Of a stretch of 64,000 bases of DNA, positions 1-9,372 are shown piece after piece. Source of the DNA: a bacterium (GTDB lineage: Bacteria; Desulfobacterota; Desulfocorpusculales; Desulfocorpusculum). The notes beneath the pieces are model-generated. The model was not told the DNA's origin. It was given only the letters and a program-made list of their open reading frames with translations, and ran no database searches. The stretch spans positions 502,989 through 566,988 of the forward strand of contig JBBFLE010000001.1 of the NCBI GenBank assembly GCA_037481695.1. Reading direction: 5' to 3'. The position numbers were made by a program, and so were the translations under genes. Each line of letters begins with the position of its first letter. The first letter of the stretch is position 1.

Positions 1-50
1 ACAGATCCTTGGGCGCATTATGAAAAGAGTCATCTTCAGGAGGGGGAAAG

Positions 51-1373
51 ATGATGAGAAAAGCCTTCTTAGTCATCGGGTCATTGGCTTGTATAGGCAT
101 TCTCGGCTGGCGTGTTGAAGCAGCCCTCCTCTGGGAAAGCCATTACGACCGCTCGGCCAACGGTGAGGACGTGGTCAACGCCATGGCCGTAAAGGGTAAC
201 ACCGTCTTTGCTGCCGGATACACTTCTACCACCGAGGGTGGAAGGGCATTCACCGTCAGGGCGTACTCTTCTCAGGATGGATCGGTTCTTTGGGAAGACC
301 ATTACGACCGTGAGGGTACCGGTGCGGATGTCGCTAATGCTCTGGCCCTAAAAGGCAACATACTCTTTGCTGGAGGTTACACGTCCACGGCCAGTGGGGG
401 AAGAGCCTTTTCGGTGAGAGCTTATGACGTAACCAATGGATCTCTGCTTTGGGAAAGCCATTACGACCACCAGGGTTCATACAACGATGAGGTGAAGGCC
501 CTGGCGGTGAAGGGCAATGTGTTAATCGCTGGCGGTTTTGTCTCAACAGGTGGAGGTTCGGCGGCCTTTGCCGTAAGAGCTTACTTCACAAAAGATGGTT
601 CTTTGCTTTGGGAGGATGTCTATGATCCAGGTACAAGTGTTGATGAAGTCAATGCTCTTGCGGTTAAGGGGAATACGGTGTTTGCGGGTGGGTTGGCAAG
701 GGGCGCTTTTACTTTAAGAGCCTATTCTATCAAAAAAGGCCTTCTTATATGGGAGGATGTTTACAATCGGGAGGGGGGTGGCGCTGACCTCTTATACGCT
801 TTAGCAGTAAAAGGCAACAGAGTCTTTGCAGGCGGTTATACGGAGACCGTGTCGGGTGGCAAAGCTTTTACTGTAAGGGCTTACTCGGCCAAAGATGGTT
901 CGTTGCTTTGGGAGAATCATTACGACCGGGAAGGCGCTCTAAGGGATGAAGTGCGAGCATTGACAGTTGCGGCAGGGGTTGTGATTGCAGGGGGAAACAC
1001 AACATCATCCTTCGGTGGGAGTTGCTGGAGTGTGAGAGCTTACTCTCCCCAAAACGGCACGCTTCTCTGGGAAGACCAGTACGACCGGGAAGCGAGCAAC
1101 GCCTTGGATGGGATTTATGCTCTGACAGCCAAGGGAAGTATTGTCTTTGCCGGAGGGTACACCCAAACGTCGGCTTCTGGATATAGTTTCAGCGTCCGGG
1201 CCTACACAGCCAAAAAAGGAACCCTGTTGTGGGAGGATCACTATGATAGGGAAGGCACCAGGAACGATTTTGTCTATGCTTTGGCTGTTGGAGGAAACAA
1301 GGTTTTTGCGGGAGGTTTTACGGAGACTACAGCTGGGGGTCGAGCCTTTAGCATCAGGGCCTATGATTTTTGA
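51..1373 (+). CDS. Secreted eight-repeat beta-propeller-like protein
   Basis: The 440-residue protein starts with an N-terminal signal peptide (hydrophobic stretch about residues 5-24, ending near VEAA). The rest is eight tandem repeats of about 50 residues, each following the pattern LLWE-x-x-Y-D-R-E, then ALAVKGN, VFAGGYT, AF-V-RAY and a short DG turn. Each repeat looks like one four-strand blade of a PQQ/WD-type propeller, so one eight-bladed propeller is the natural model. Repeat 4 is shorter (it lacks the T-x-x-GG segment). An AGGAGGGGG ribosome site precedes two adjacent ATG codons (51 and 54). No catalytic residues or neighbouring partner suggest a function; it is probably exported to the periplasm or surface. 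Confidence 0.8.
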   Translation: MMRKAFLVIGSLACIGILGWRVEAALLWESHYDRSANGEDVVNAMAVKGNTVFAAGYTSTTEGGRAFTVRAYSSQDGSVLWEDHYDREGTGADVANALALKGNILFAGGYTSTASGGRAFSVRAYDVTNGSLLWESHYDHQGSYNDEVKALAVKGNVLIAGGFVSTGGGSAAFAVRAYFTKDGSLLWEDVYDPGTSVDEVNALAVKGNTVFAGGLARGAFTLRAYSIKKGLLIWEDVYNREGGGADLLYALAVKGNRVFAGGYTETVSGGKAFTVRAYSAKDGSLLWENHYDREGALRDEVRALTVAAGVVIAGGNTTSSFGGSCWSVRAYSPQNGTLLWEDQYDREASNALDGIYALTAKGSIVFAGGYTQTSASGYSFSVRAYTAKKGTLLWEDHYDREGTRNDFVYALAVGGNKVFAGGFTETTAGGRAFSIRAYDF

Positions 1374-1572
1374 AACTGAACAGATACCAGGGACCCCCTT
1401 AGGCCCGGAGTCCCCGGGAATGTCTAAGGCAAATCACTTCTACGAGGTTGAAATACGAACCAACTTAGCGCTAGGCATCAGTCAATTGAATTCGGGGAAA
1501 GTGGACATAGAAAGCACGATAGTAGCAAAAATATAATTCATATAGCGTGATATTAATATGTTGTAACCTTTT

Positions 1573-1587
1573 TGGTGCCAGGCACCA
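1573..1587. repeat. REP-like palindrome, copy 1
   Basis: This is the perfect palindrome TGGTGCCAGGCACCA, 12 bp upstream of the RAYT transposase start. The same 15 bp recur at 2300, 6341, 32016 and 33208. It is one of two copies that bracket the transposase gene. Confidence 0.9.
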
Positions 1588-1599
1588 ACACGCTAGACC

Positions 1600-2256
1600 A
1601 TGGGAAGATTACCTCGCATTCATATCCCCGAGCATCCACACCATGTTGTCATGCGGTGCAACAACAAAGAGGCCCTGTTCAATCAGGCATCCGATGTTCA
1701 GAAGTTTCTCCATCTCCTGGGCTATTTTAAGAAACGCCACAATTACAGACTCTACGCCTATACCATCATGTCGAACCATGTGCACCTGCTGTTGGACCCC
1801 GGCCAGATAGTCCCGCTGGCTGAAGTAATGAGAGACATCATGGCAAACTTCGCCAAATGGTACAACTGGAAGCACAATCGCAGGGGTCACTTCTGGGCCT
1901 CACGCTATCATCCTACAGTCATCCAGGACGACACCTATGCCTTGACGTGCATGCGATACATCCACAGAAATCCGCTGCGAGCTGGGATAGTGGGAGTGGC
2001 CTGGGAGTATCCTTGGAGTTCAGTTCGTCACAATGCCTTTGGAGAGACAGACCCGTTGATTGACGATCTGCCTTCTTTCCTCGGCCTAAGCCCGTATCCC
2101 AAGGTACGGTACCGACAGTATCGCCATTGGATGCAAACGCCCTTTGACTCCGAAAGAGACAAGAAGTTTTTTTACGATTTATTCATGGGAAGCGAGTACT
2201 TTCAGGAAAGCATGAGGGCCCGGTTTGGGCTGTTGAGAAGAAGATCAAAAGGATAA
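1600..2256 (+). CDS. REP-associated tyrosine transposase (RAYT, Y1_Tnp / IS200-like fold)
   Basis: The 218-residue protein is a single-strand-specific HUH transposase of the RAYT group. Visible motifs are MGRLPRIHIPEHPHHV at the start, the HUH metal site in SNHVHLLL (about residues 58-65), and the segment RYIHRNPLRAGIV with W-YPWSS, typical of this family. The catalytic Tyr is probably in the FAKWYNWKHNRRG segment (about residues 84-96). RAYTs are known to be domesticated single-copy transposases that cut and join REP palindromes rather than mobilising themselves. Palindromes flank the gene at 1573 and 2300, which is the expected arrangement. The gene is intact. Confidence 0.9.
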   Translation: MGRLPRIHIPEHPHHVVMRCNNKEALFNQASDVQKFLHLLGYFKKRHNYRLYAYTIMSNHVHLLLDPGQIVPLAEVMRDIMANFAKWYNWKHNRRGHFWASRYHPTVIQDDTYALTCMRYIHRNPLRAGIVGVAWEYPWSSVRHNAFGETDPLIDDLPSFLGLSPYPKVRYRQYRHWMQTPFDSERDKKFFYDLFMGSEYFQESMRARFGLLRRRSKG

Positions 2257-2299
2257 TTTCTAAAGTGGCATCTGAATTATCAATATGTTACATACCGTT

Positions 2300-2314
2300 T
2301 GGTGCCAGGCACCA
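2300..2314. repeat. REP-like palindrome, copy 2
   Basis: TGGTGCCAGGCACCA lies 44 bp downstream of the RAYT stop codon, in the 198-bp gap before the AsmA-like gene. With copy 1 it frames the transposase. Confidence 0.9.
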
Positions 2315-2454
2315 CCAGCAGTTCCTATGGTGCAGGTGGTCAACTGCCTCACGGGGCTTGGCATCGGCTCCTCCACCCTCCAGGACCCGCCTCCTTCCTC
2401 ATGACAAAGTTTCCCGTTTCGGTGCGATTCGACCGATGGATGCCACCTATCCTC

Positions 2455-4791
2455 TCACTTGCCAAAGAGCTTCTTGACCTTCTCGCCAGCCCCTTCAACC
2501 ACGCCCTTAGTCCCTTCTGCAGCCTTATCGGCTATGCCCTTTATCCCCTCGGGTGTCCCGGAAGGCTTGGGCCCGGTCTTCGAGGCCTCAAGGGCCTTGA
2601 GGCATGGGTTCTCATCTCCTGAGGTAGGACTTGCCAGGGCTGCCGCGATCCCCGCTGGCCCCAAGAGGGCAGCCCCTCCTACCGACTTGCCAATGGCCAA
2701 GGCGGCCCTGGTGGGATCGACCGCCAGGGATGGGCTTGCGAGCGTTCCGCCCAACTTGAACGGTTTCGCCACTTCGCTTAGGCTAAGCCCGACCTTGCCC
2801 ACGCCGGCCACTCCAGCTCCCTCCTTTGGAGAGGGCTCGAGGGCTACGTCCAGCTCCTCGCTCTTCAAATTCACTTTTCCATCCCCAATCACGGTCATCC
2901 GAGAGGTGTCAAGCACCAGCGCAGTGCTCTGGGCGAGACCGTCCTTGATGTCCCAGCGGAGCACCATGCAGTTGATGTCCGTGTATTTCTTCTCCTTCTC
3001 GAAGGGGTTGATCAGTCGAAAGATGCTTTGCCCCAGATCGGCACCAGCCAGATCAATATACTTGTTGTCCAGTCGGCCCTTGCCCATCACCACTACGACC
3101 TTCCCGTTAAGCCCGGCCATGAGGGCCGCCACCGAACCACCACTTCCCTTCAGATCCACATCCACATCCAGCGTGCCCTCTAATATGTCCGTGACCTGCA
3201 TCTCCTTGGCCATGCGGCCTATGTCGAACTTGTCGGCCTTCACGGCAAGAGACAGAATCGCCTGGTTGCCCTGGGGCCTCAAGGCCAGGCTCCCCTCCAG
3301 CTTTCCGCCCCCTATCAAGGCCTTGAGAGGCTTGATATCCAGGGTCCCGTCCTGCAAGGCAAGATCGACGGTCAGGTCGTCCAAGGCCACCTCCGGGGTG
3401 ATGATCTGCTTGGCCAAAATCCGCACGTTGGCATCGGCCTGTTTCAATGACTCCAGAGGGAGGGGGTCTTTGGGAAAGACCTTGTCGCGCTTGACAGTGG
3501 GTTTCTCGGCCTTGGACTCTTTGGCGGTCTTCTTCTCTTCCTTGGGCATGAAGGGCCGCAAGTCCATCTTCTGTGATGACAGGGAAGCTTGTATTTTAGG
3601 CCGTTTGGTGGCCAAAAGGATTTCCGCAGAGCCGCTCAGGTCCATGTTGGGCAAGGTCACCTTGATATCTGAGACCCGGTATGTCTTGAGGGCCGGGTCG
3701 GAGGCACGTCCGGAGATCTCGAATGGTCCCTTCACAGGCATGGGGCGTCCCGAGAATTTCTGAAGGTTCGACAGGTCCTTGCCCTTCATGGAAAAACTCA
3801 GATCGACCCCTTTTTGGTTCTGCACATCCTTGATGGCCCCAGTCAGCTTGAGCTTGGCCAGCTCCTCACTTCCCACCTCCACCTCTAGGGCCGGGACAGC
3901 CAGTCTGTCTGCCGGGCCCAACACCTTGATGGTGGCCTTGAAGGGCCCCACATCCGGAACGTCTTTCACATCCCCTAACTTGGCCAGCTCCGGGACAGAC
4001 TCTCCTTGAACGGTCACCGTGACAGAGAGATCCCTTGCCTTGGTCAAGCCCTTTACCTCACCATCGACGTTGAGGGTAGCCCCCCCGGCCTTGGCCTTGA
4101 TCTTCACGGGCCACGCCTTTTGTTCGTCCAGGGCGGCGAGCAAAGACCCGAGGGTGCCTGAGGCCTCAAATGGTTTGTCGTTGTATGATCCCTTGAGGGC
4201 CAGCTGCAGAGGGCCCTCGGGACTGGGGGCCTCTGCGGTCAACTTCTCCAGTGTCACCAAATAGCTCTTCCCCGAGACCCCGTCCTTGTATGTGATCCTC
4301 GCCTTTTCCATACGCACCTGGTCGAAGGTCAGGGTCGGTAGTCTGGCAGGGCCCTTGGGCGGGGCCTCCTTCGGGGCGGGGGGCTCTGCCTTCTTCGGGG
4401 TCTCGAAGGAGAGGTTGGATCTGCCTGACTTATCGGTCTCAAGGAGGATATCCGGCTCCAGCAGTATCAACCTCTTGATCCCGATCTTGCCACTCAGTAG
4501 CGGGATGAGGGCCACCTGCACCTCGAAGCGTTTGATCTTGGCCAGCTCGGGCCGCGAGCCCCAAGCCGCATTCTGGAATCTCACTTTATCGACGGCCAGG
4601 GCGGGCGTCAGGCCGATCTTCAACTTGATGTCTCCCCCCAGAGCGAGATCCCGGCCGGTGGCCTCCTTAACTGCCTGGGTGATCTGGGGTTTGAGTTCGT
4701 TGAAGTCGTAGCTTGAGAGGATGAAGAAGATGGCCACGACGGCGGCCACCACCAGTCCCACGAATATGCCGACTATAGTCTTCCAACGCAT
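2455..4791 (-). CDS. AsmA family protein
   Basis: The 778-residue protein has one N-terminal membrane anchor (TIVGIFVGLVVAAVVAIFFIL) followed by a long periplasmic region of AsmA type. Recognisable parts are the N-terminal AsmA segment (FNELKPQITQAVKEATGRDLALGGDI, then VDKVRF-NAAWGS) and a C-terminal AsmA_2 region (GTLDVDVDLKGSGGSVAALMAGLNG, D-R-MTVIGDGKVNL). AsmA-like proteins belong to the bridge-like, lipid-transfer-related family at the bacterial outer membrane. I moved the start to the ATG at 4791, which has AAGGAGG seven bases upstream; an upstream in-frame ATG would add 28 unlikely residues. The C-terminal tail is rich in Lys, Gly and Glu. Confidence 0.85.
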   Translation of the reverse strand: MRWKTIVGIFVGLVVAAVVAIFFILSSYDFNELKPQITQAVKEATGRDLALGGDIKLKIGLTPALAVDKVRFQNAAWGSRPELAKIKRFEVQVALIPLLSGKIGIKRLILLEPDILLETDKSGRSNLSFETPKKAEPPAPKEAPPKGPARLPTLTFDQVRMEKARITYKDGVSGKSYLVTLEKLTAEAPSPEGPLQLALKGSYNDKPFEASGTLGSLLAALDEQKAWPVKIKAKAGGATLNVDGEVKGLTKARDLSVTVTVQGESVPELAKLGDVKDVPDVGPFKATIKVLGPADRLAVPALEVEVGSEELAKLKLTGAIKDVQNQKGVDLSFSMKGKDLSNLQKFSGRPMPVKGPFEISGRASDPALKTYRVSDIKVTLPNMDLSGSAEILLATKRPKIQASLSSQKMDLRPFMPKEEKKTAKESKAEKPTVKRDKVFPKDPLPLESLKQADANVRILAKQIITPEVALDDLTVDLALQDGTLDIKPLKALIGGGKLEGSLALRPQGNQAILSLAVKADKFDIGRMAKEMQVTDILEGTLDVDVDLKGSGGSVAALMAGLNGKVVVVMGKGRLDNKYIDLAGADLGQSIFRLINPFEKEKKYTDINCMVLRWDIKDGLAQSTALVLDTSRMTVIGDGKVNLKSEELDVALEPSPKEGAGVAGVGKVGLSLSEVAKPFKLGGTLASPSLAVDPTRAALAIGKSVGGAALLGPAGIAAALASPTSGDENPCLKALEASKTGPKPSGTPEGIKGIADKAAEGTKGVVEGAGEKVKKLFGK

Positions 4792-4965
4792 GATGTGCCT
4801 CCTTAAGAAGCAGGGCAGCTGCAAGGAGAAACCGCCCCAAAGGACACATTCCCTACGATTAGCCGCACCCGACAAGGGAATGCGTCAGTCTAAGGTGGGG
4901 CCCCTGCTGGGTCAGTTCGGGAAGCTGGGACGCGCCCCATCAATCGGTGAAAACTGGTGTGCACC

Positions 4966-5676
4966 TCACGACTCTTTCTCCTCGCCCCCGGGGGCCAGGC
5001 AGCGGTAAATGATCCCACCGAGTAGGCCCCCGATGATGGGTGCGACCCAGAAGAGCCAGAGCTGGGACAATGCCCAGCCGCCCACGAACACCGCAGGGCC
5101 CGTACTGCGTGCCGGGTTGACCGAGACGTTGGTCACGGGGATTCCGATCAGGTGAATCAGGGTCAGACCTAGGCCGATGGCTATGGGAGCGAAACCCTTG
5201 GGGGCCCGTCTGTCCGTTGAGCCAACGATGATCATGAGGAACATCAGGGTGAGGACCACTTCCGAGACGAAACCCGAGAAAAGGGAGTACTTGCCCGGCG
5301 AATGTTCTCCGTATCCATTGGATGCCAGGCCCGAGCTCAAGTCAAAGCCCGCCTTGCCGGTCGCGATGAGGCAGAGTATGCCGGCCCCCAGGATCCCCCC
5401 CAACACCTGGGCTATGATGTAGGGGAGCAGATCGGACGCCGGAAATCGTCTTCCTGCCCAAAGGCCAAGGGAAACAGCCGGGTTGAGATGACAACCCGAA
5501 ATATGACCTATGGCATAGGCCATTGTCATCACGGTGAGTCCAAAGGCCAGGGCGACCCCGTGGAACCCAATGCCGAGATTGGGAAACGCCGCTGCCAGCA
5601 CTGCGCTTCCACACCCCCCGAACACAAGCCAGAAAGTTCCTATGAACTCCGCCGTTGCCTTCCTAAACAATGTCAT
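4966..5676 (-). CDS. aqpZ: Aquaporin Z-like water channel
   Basis: The 236-residue MIP-family channel has six predicted membrane helices and both half-helix NPA motifs, HLNPAVSLG (about residues 66-74) and [11 protein letters not shown] (about 184-194). The stretch [22 protein letters not shown] closely matches E. coli AqpZ, including the His and Arg of the selectivity filter, which favours water over glycerol. Start ATG 5676 has AAAGGAGG upstream. It is transcribed in the same direction as the AsmA gene but separated from it by about 170 bp. Confidence 0.92.
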   Translation of the reverse strand: MTLFRKATAEFIGTFWLVFGGCGSAVLAAAFPNLGIGFHGVALAFGLTVMTMAYAIGHISGCHLNPAVSLGLWAGRRFPASDLLPYIIAQVLGGILGAGILCLIATGKAGFDLSSGLASNGYGEHSPGKYSLFSGFVSEVVLTLMFLMIIVGSTDRRAPKGFAPIAIGLGLTLIHLIGIPVTNVSVNPARSTGPAVFVGGWALSQLWLFWVAPIIGGLLGGIIYRCLAPGGEEKES

Positions 5677-5714
5677 CTCAAACCTCCTTTGGGTAGGGGA
5701 AAAGGGGAAGGGGC

Positions 5715-5732
5715 GATGGCCGTTTGGCCATC
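5715..5732. other. Inverted repeat upstream of aqpZ
   Basis: GATGGCC and GGCCATC form a 7-bp stem with the loop GTTT in the leader of the aquaporin gene, about 40 bp before its start. It may be a transcript hairpin or an operator. Confidence 0.4.
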
Positions 5733-5902
5733 TGGCTGACAGGCATGCGTCATCGAAATTTTGAACTATATAATACAGCTATCACAAAGCCTAACCCAAT
5801 GCAAATTGCATAGGGACAGCGGTAGCCAAAAATCTTTTATCAGAAAAGGGGAAAGGGTGCCTCCTGAGGACTTCGCCAAAGAACAGTGAAGGGAAGTATC
5901 CG

Positions 5903-6133
5903 GTGGAACACAAGCTAGTGGATCAAAGTTTATTACAGGTATTTGAGGTGATTCATCAACGGGAACTATCGATTCTTGATTTTAGGTGGTGTGATGATAA
6001 GCAGCAGTGCGTGGTAAAAGCAGAGGAGTATGCTATATCCATATGCGGAATCGAGAAGGGACAATCTTGCATAACCCTAACTGAGAAAATGTTTGGGTTG
6101 CAATGGGTTACCACAAGTTCCCGTCATTTTTGA
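5903..6133 (+). CDS. Small hypothetical protein (doubtful)
   Basis: This is a 76-residue open frame from a GTG codon with only a weak ribosome site (GAAGGGAAG). The translation (EHKLVDQSLLQVFEVIHQRELSILDF) has a soluble, plausible composition with three cysteines, but I recognise no domain and there is no operon context. It may be real or chance. Confidence 0.3.
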   Translation: MEHKLVDQSLLQVFEVIHQRELSILDFRWCDDKQQCVVKAEEYAISICGIEKGQSCITLTEKMFGLQWVTTSSRHF

Positions 6134-6340
6134 ACTCAAACACTCGGTCTTCAGAACGCTCCTGGGTTACCAGATGTAGCCTCACTTCCAGAATACCGGG
6201 GCCCCAGGTAGGCCCAGATGATTCCAAGCAAATGGACTAAAGCTGAGCCATCCTGTGTGAGGAACCAGCTCGGTGGTCAATTACCTCTTGCTTAAAAAAT
6301 TTAGATCTCACCATTTAATATCAATGAGTTAAAATACATT

Positions 6341-6355
6341 TGGTGCCAGGCACCA
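6341..6355. repeat. REP-like palindrome, copy 3
   Basis: The palindrome TGGTGCCAGGCACCA lies in the 265-bp intergenic stretch upstream of the MNT gene, about 44 bp before its proposed start. Confidence 0.9.
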
Positions 6356-6398
6356 TTCCACACAGCATTTCTTGACACCGCTTTGGCCTATCCTTGGG

Positions 6399-6761
6399 AT
6401 GATCGGAAATGGGAGCAGGGCCGTGGAGGACAGAATCAACCAGATCGTCGCCAAACTCAGGGACCACGATGTGGAAAAGATCGTGCTTTTCGGGTCTGCC
6501 GCCAGGGGACAGAGTGATGATAAAAGCGACGTGGATTTGCTGATCATTAAGCGGACACGCAAGCGCTTTCTCGACCGTCTCAAGGAAGTGATGAGAATAC
6601 TAAGGCCCGATTACTCCCTTGACGTGCTGGTATATACACCGTCCGAGCTTCGTAAAATGCTGAAGGAAGAGAACCCGTTTATTCAACAAGTAATGAGAGA
6701 TGGTATAGTCCTCTATGAGAAACCCCCTTCACGAGGCAAGGCGTTGGCTGGACCAGGCTAG
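6399..6761 (+). CDS. MNT-type minimal nucleotidyltransferase (antitoxin of MNT-HEPN pair 1)
   Basis: The 120-residue minimal nucleotidyltransferase has the complete pol-beta signature: VLFGSAARG followed by SDVDLLI, with both catalytic Asp residues of the DxD pair, and a further Asp in SLDVLVY. MNT proteins of this kind are known to neutralise HEPN RNase toxins, in studied cases by adding AMP units to a Tyr of the toxin. The next gene is a HEPN homolog overlapping by 47 bp, the usual order for this toxin-antitoxin class. I use ATG 6399; a TTG at 6372 and a GTG at 6423 are alternatives. Confidence 0.88.
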   Translation: MIGNGSRAVEDRINQIVAKLRDHDVEKIVLFGSAARGQSDDKSDVDLLIIKRTRKRFLDRLKEVMRILRPDYSLDVLVYTPSELRKMLKEENPFIQQVMRDGIVLYEKPPSRGKALAGPG

Positions 6762-7124
6762 GTACGATCTGGATACTGCCAGATACAACGCCAACGGAAA
6801 GAGGTTCGCCCCAGCTTGTTTCTGGGCCCAACAAGCAGCTCAGAAGGCTGTCAAATCTTTTCTTTACGGCCGAGGCGAGAGACTGGTCCTGGGCCATTCC
6901 GTGGCGGAACTGATTGCAATGGCGGCCACACACACAACAAGGAGTTCTCCTCTCTCCACGAATACGGGGCATTTCTGGACCGCTTCTATATTCCCACCAG
7001 GTATCCCAACGGATTGCCCGGCGGTATCCCCGCCTTGGCTTTCAGAGAAAAGGATGCAATGGAGGCCATAGAACTGGCAGAAAAGGTCATCGAATTCGCT
7101 GCATCCAAACTCCCGGCCCTCTGA
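6715..7124 (+). pseudogene. HEPN-domain toxin of pair 1, frameshifted
   Basis: The N-terminal half (NPLHEARRWLDQARYDLDTARYN, FWAQQAAQKAVKSFLYG) and the C-terminal half (NKEFSSLHEYGAFLDRFYIPTRYP, then DAMEAIELAEKVIEFA) are in different frames. They join if a single CA unit is removed from the short CA run at 6926-6936: the reading becomes MAATHNKEFSS and the product is 135 residues, a normal HEPN length. The RNase-type motif R-x4-H is present (RLVLGH). As written, the frame runs on to give a 118-residue product with a wrong tail. A slip at a dinucleotide run could be real inactivation, phase variation or a sequencing error. The MNT partner is intact. Confidence 0.8.
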
Positions 7125-7387
7125 CCTTCTTCATTCTGTACGCGGTCTAAGGCGACAGACAGCAACTCGCCGGTTAGGCCATATCTGGCCGAGACCTCTG
7201 TCCCAGAGTCTACCTTTTGGCGCGATGGGTGGCAGCATTCACGCGGAGTTGGCAGGCGCCCCCGCGTTGGCCGGGAAAGAGTTCCATCTGGGCGGAAAGC
7301 CGAAGAGCCTTGACCCAAAAGACCCCGCATGATACGTTAGAAACGAACCGTTTGAAGCGAATCGGTAAAAACGAATAGAGGGGACAC

Positions 7388-8542
7388 ATGGAGAACCCTT
7401 TTCGGTTTGGCGGAGTTGTCCGGGGGCCTTATTTTGCAGACAGGCTCGCCGAGATGGACGAACTGACGACAGAGATGGACTCCATGGGGCGCGTGTTTCT
7501 CGTCTCTCCCAGGAGATACGGCAAGACCTGCCTTCTCTTTAACCTCATGGAGCGCCTTCTCCAGAAAGGGATGGCAGTGGCGTTTGTGGATCTCAACGCT
7601 CATCCCGACTTGCCAAGTCTGGCGGGAGGTCTGGCCCAGAAGCTGGCAGCGTCCCTGGAGACGGACCTGGACAAGCTCGTGAAACTTTTTTCTTCCATGC
7701 GAAGGCTGAGACCTAGGCTTGCCGTGGGCCCGGATGGAGGCATTTCGGCAGGGCTGGAGGCCGTTTCGGTCCGGGAGGAGGCGATTCATGCGCTCGTAGA
7801 GGGGCTTGCACAGGCCGAGGCCTTGGCCGCAAAGAAGAGAAAAAGGCTCGTCGTGATAATAGACGAGTTCTCCGACATCCAGAAGTATGACGGGGAAAAA
7901 GTGGAGAAGGCCATGCGCTCAGAGATCCAGAAACAGGAGCATCTTTCATACATCTTCTCCGGTTCGGAAGCCTCTGTGATGCTGGCCATGGTCAATGACC
8001 GCCGAAGGGCCTTCTACAAGATGGGCCGGGTGATGACCTTGGGTCCCATCCCACGGGAGGCGTACCTGGAATTCATAGAGGGATGGCTGAAAAAGGGAGG
8101 GATTCACGCTGCAAAACAGGAGATCGTACGCATATTGGAGCTGGCAGGTGATATCCCGTACAACGTCCAGCGGCTGTGCCACAACCTCTGGGAGGCGGCC
8201 ATGGCAGTGCATGGAAAGGTAACCACAAGCCTTGTAGAGAGCCTGCCCGAACAGATAGCAAGGCAAGACTCTCCCCACTATGAGCTCATCTGGAGAAGCG
8301 TCACCCCATCCCAGCGGAGCCTCCTCATGGCACTGGTCCAGAGCCCTGATGCAAGACCGTTTTCCAGGGATTTCCAGCTTCAGCACGGGATAGGACCATC
8401 TTCCTCCATCAAGGCCTCCCTGGATTCCCTCATTAGGAAGGGGATCGTGATGCAGGAGCCAGGTGGCCTTTACCGATTCACTGACATCTTCTTCCCCCGC
8501 TGGATAGAACAAATGACCCGGGCCCAAGCTGGTATGCCGTAA
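7388..8542 (+). CDS. Archaeal-type (ATPase_2 family) AAA ATPase
   Basis: The 384-residue STAND/AAA-like ATPase of the archaeal ATPase family has Walker A in SPRRYGKTCLL (about residues 40-50), Walker B in LVVIIDEFSDI (about 154-164), a sensor-like YIFSGSEASVM, then a winged-helix-like C-terminus (LLMALVQSPDARPFSRDF, SSSIKASLDSLIRKGIV). Proteins of this family are common in thermophiles and often sit in defence or mobile regions; their targets are mostly unknown. It lies alone between the MNT-HEPN pair and the CRISPR locus, about 270 bp from the former. The start ATG has GAGGGGACAC upstream. Confidence 0.85.
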   Translation: MENPFRFGGVVRGPYFADRLAEMDELTTEMDSMGRVFLVSPRRYGKTCLLFNLMERLLQKGMAVAFVDLNAHPDLPSLAGGLAQKLAASLETDLDKLVKLFSSMRRLRPRLAVGPDGGISAGLEAVSVREEAIHALVEGLAQAEALAAKKRKRLVVIIDEFSDIQKYDGEKVEKAMRSEIQKQEHLSYIFSGSEASVMLAMVNDRRRAFYKMGRVMTLGPIPREAYLEFIEGWLKKGGIHAAKQEIVRILELAGDIPYNVQRLCHNLWEAAMAVHGKVTTSLVESLPEQIARQDSPHYELIWRSVTPSQRSLLMALVQSPDARPFSRDFQLQHGIGPSSSIKASLDSLIRKGIVMQEPGGLYRFTDIFFPRWIEQMTRAQAGMP

Positions 8543-8590
8543 CGTGCCTAAACGGCCGGAACCTGGCCGGCCGTTCAGCGGCGCACGTAC
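8541..8590 (+). terminator. Strong hairpin after the ATPase gene
   Basis: AACGGCCGG (8551-8559) and CCGGCCGTT (8567-8575) form a perfect 9-bp stem, with an outer ACGTGC/GCACGT pairing. It begins at the stop codon of the ATPase gene. No T-run follows, so it may be a weak terminator or an mRNA-end hairpin. Confidence 0.5.
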
Positions 8591-9372
8591 TGTTGGGCCT
8601 TGGTAATGGCTGCCAGCATCATGGGCTTTAACCGCAACCCCTGATCTGATAAGAGCTAAGCTCTCCCCTGCCAGGCCTGTGTACACTTTAAGAAGTCCCT
8701 TCCATGCGTTTCACATTTTTGTTCTTGACAACCCGAGATCCTGTGGACTATGAAGTATTGACTTTTGGGCCATTCGTGATTCTTGTGGAATGGCTCCATC
8801 AGGGAAGTTGGCCCCGTCCTGTCCAGGGGATTACCAAGGTATATCAAGGAGAAGGGATGAGTGAAGATGGGGCCCTGATGGCAGCAAGACCGAAGGCCTC
8901 TTTCAAGGATCCACCAAGGCCTGCCTGGTGAGAAGCAGTCCGTGTCGGGCACCGTCGGTCTGAGAAAAGGCCCATCCAAAGAAGGGCATCCGAGCCTTGC
9001 TTCTGTCCCCCATCGTCACTGCCCATCGCCCTGAGATAGCCCCTTTTTATCTGAGGGGACTGGGACAGCGCCCCAGGCGCCTCGTCCCGGCCGGAAAATT
9101 GACTCACATCGTCGTTTCCTCTTTTTGACGGTCTTAACCAGACCCAGATGGAGGAGATGATGCTCTTCATGTTGTGTTGCCGCATCCTGGACTTTGTGAA
9201 GCCGGGAAAACACCCTTGTGCTTTGACTAAGCTAGGGTTTCTGTTCCAAAGAGGATACTTCCGTTCTTGGGTTTTAAGCGTGAACTTGTGGGAAAGGGCG
9301 GTCTTGCCCTCGCGGAACGCCTTTCGATTTTATGCACTTCAGGAACCACAGTGATTCTAAGGAGCTGAATTG
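8591..9372. other. Long intergenic region upstream of cas10
   Basis: About 780 bp carry no convincing gene on either strand; the open frames here lack ribosome sites and recognisable domains. It should contain the promoter of the csm operon, but I could not fix one with confidence. The last bases, AAGGAGCTGAATTG, are the ribosome site of cas10. Confidence 0.4.

Noticed and set aside
2459-3763. 434-codon plus-strand frame opposite the AsmA gene
   Set aside because: It is the shadow of a well-supported minus-strand gene with family motifs and a ribosome site, and its own translation is low-complexity Ser/Leu-rich.
7946-8686. 246-codon minus-strand frame over the ATPase gene
   Set aside because: It is antisense to a gene with Walker motifs and has no ribosome site or recognisable domain.
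8704-9354. Short frames between the ATPase and cas10
   Set aside because: No ribosome sites, no domains, and different frames overlap on both strands.
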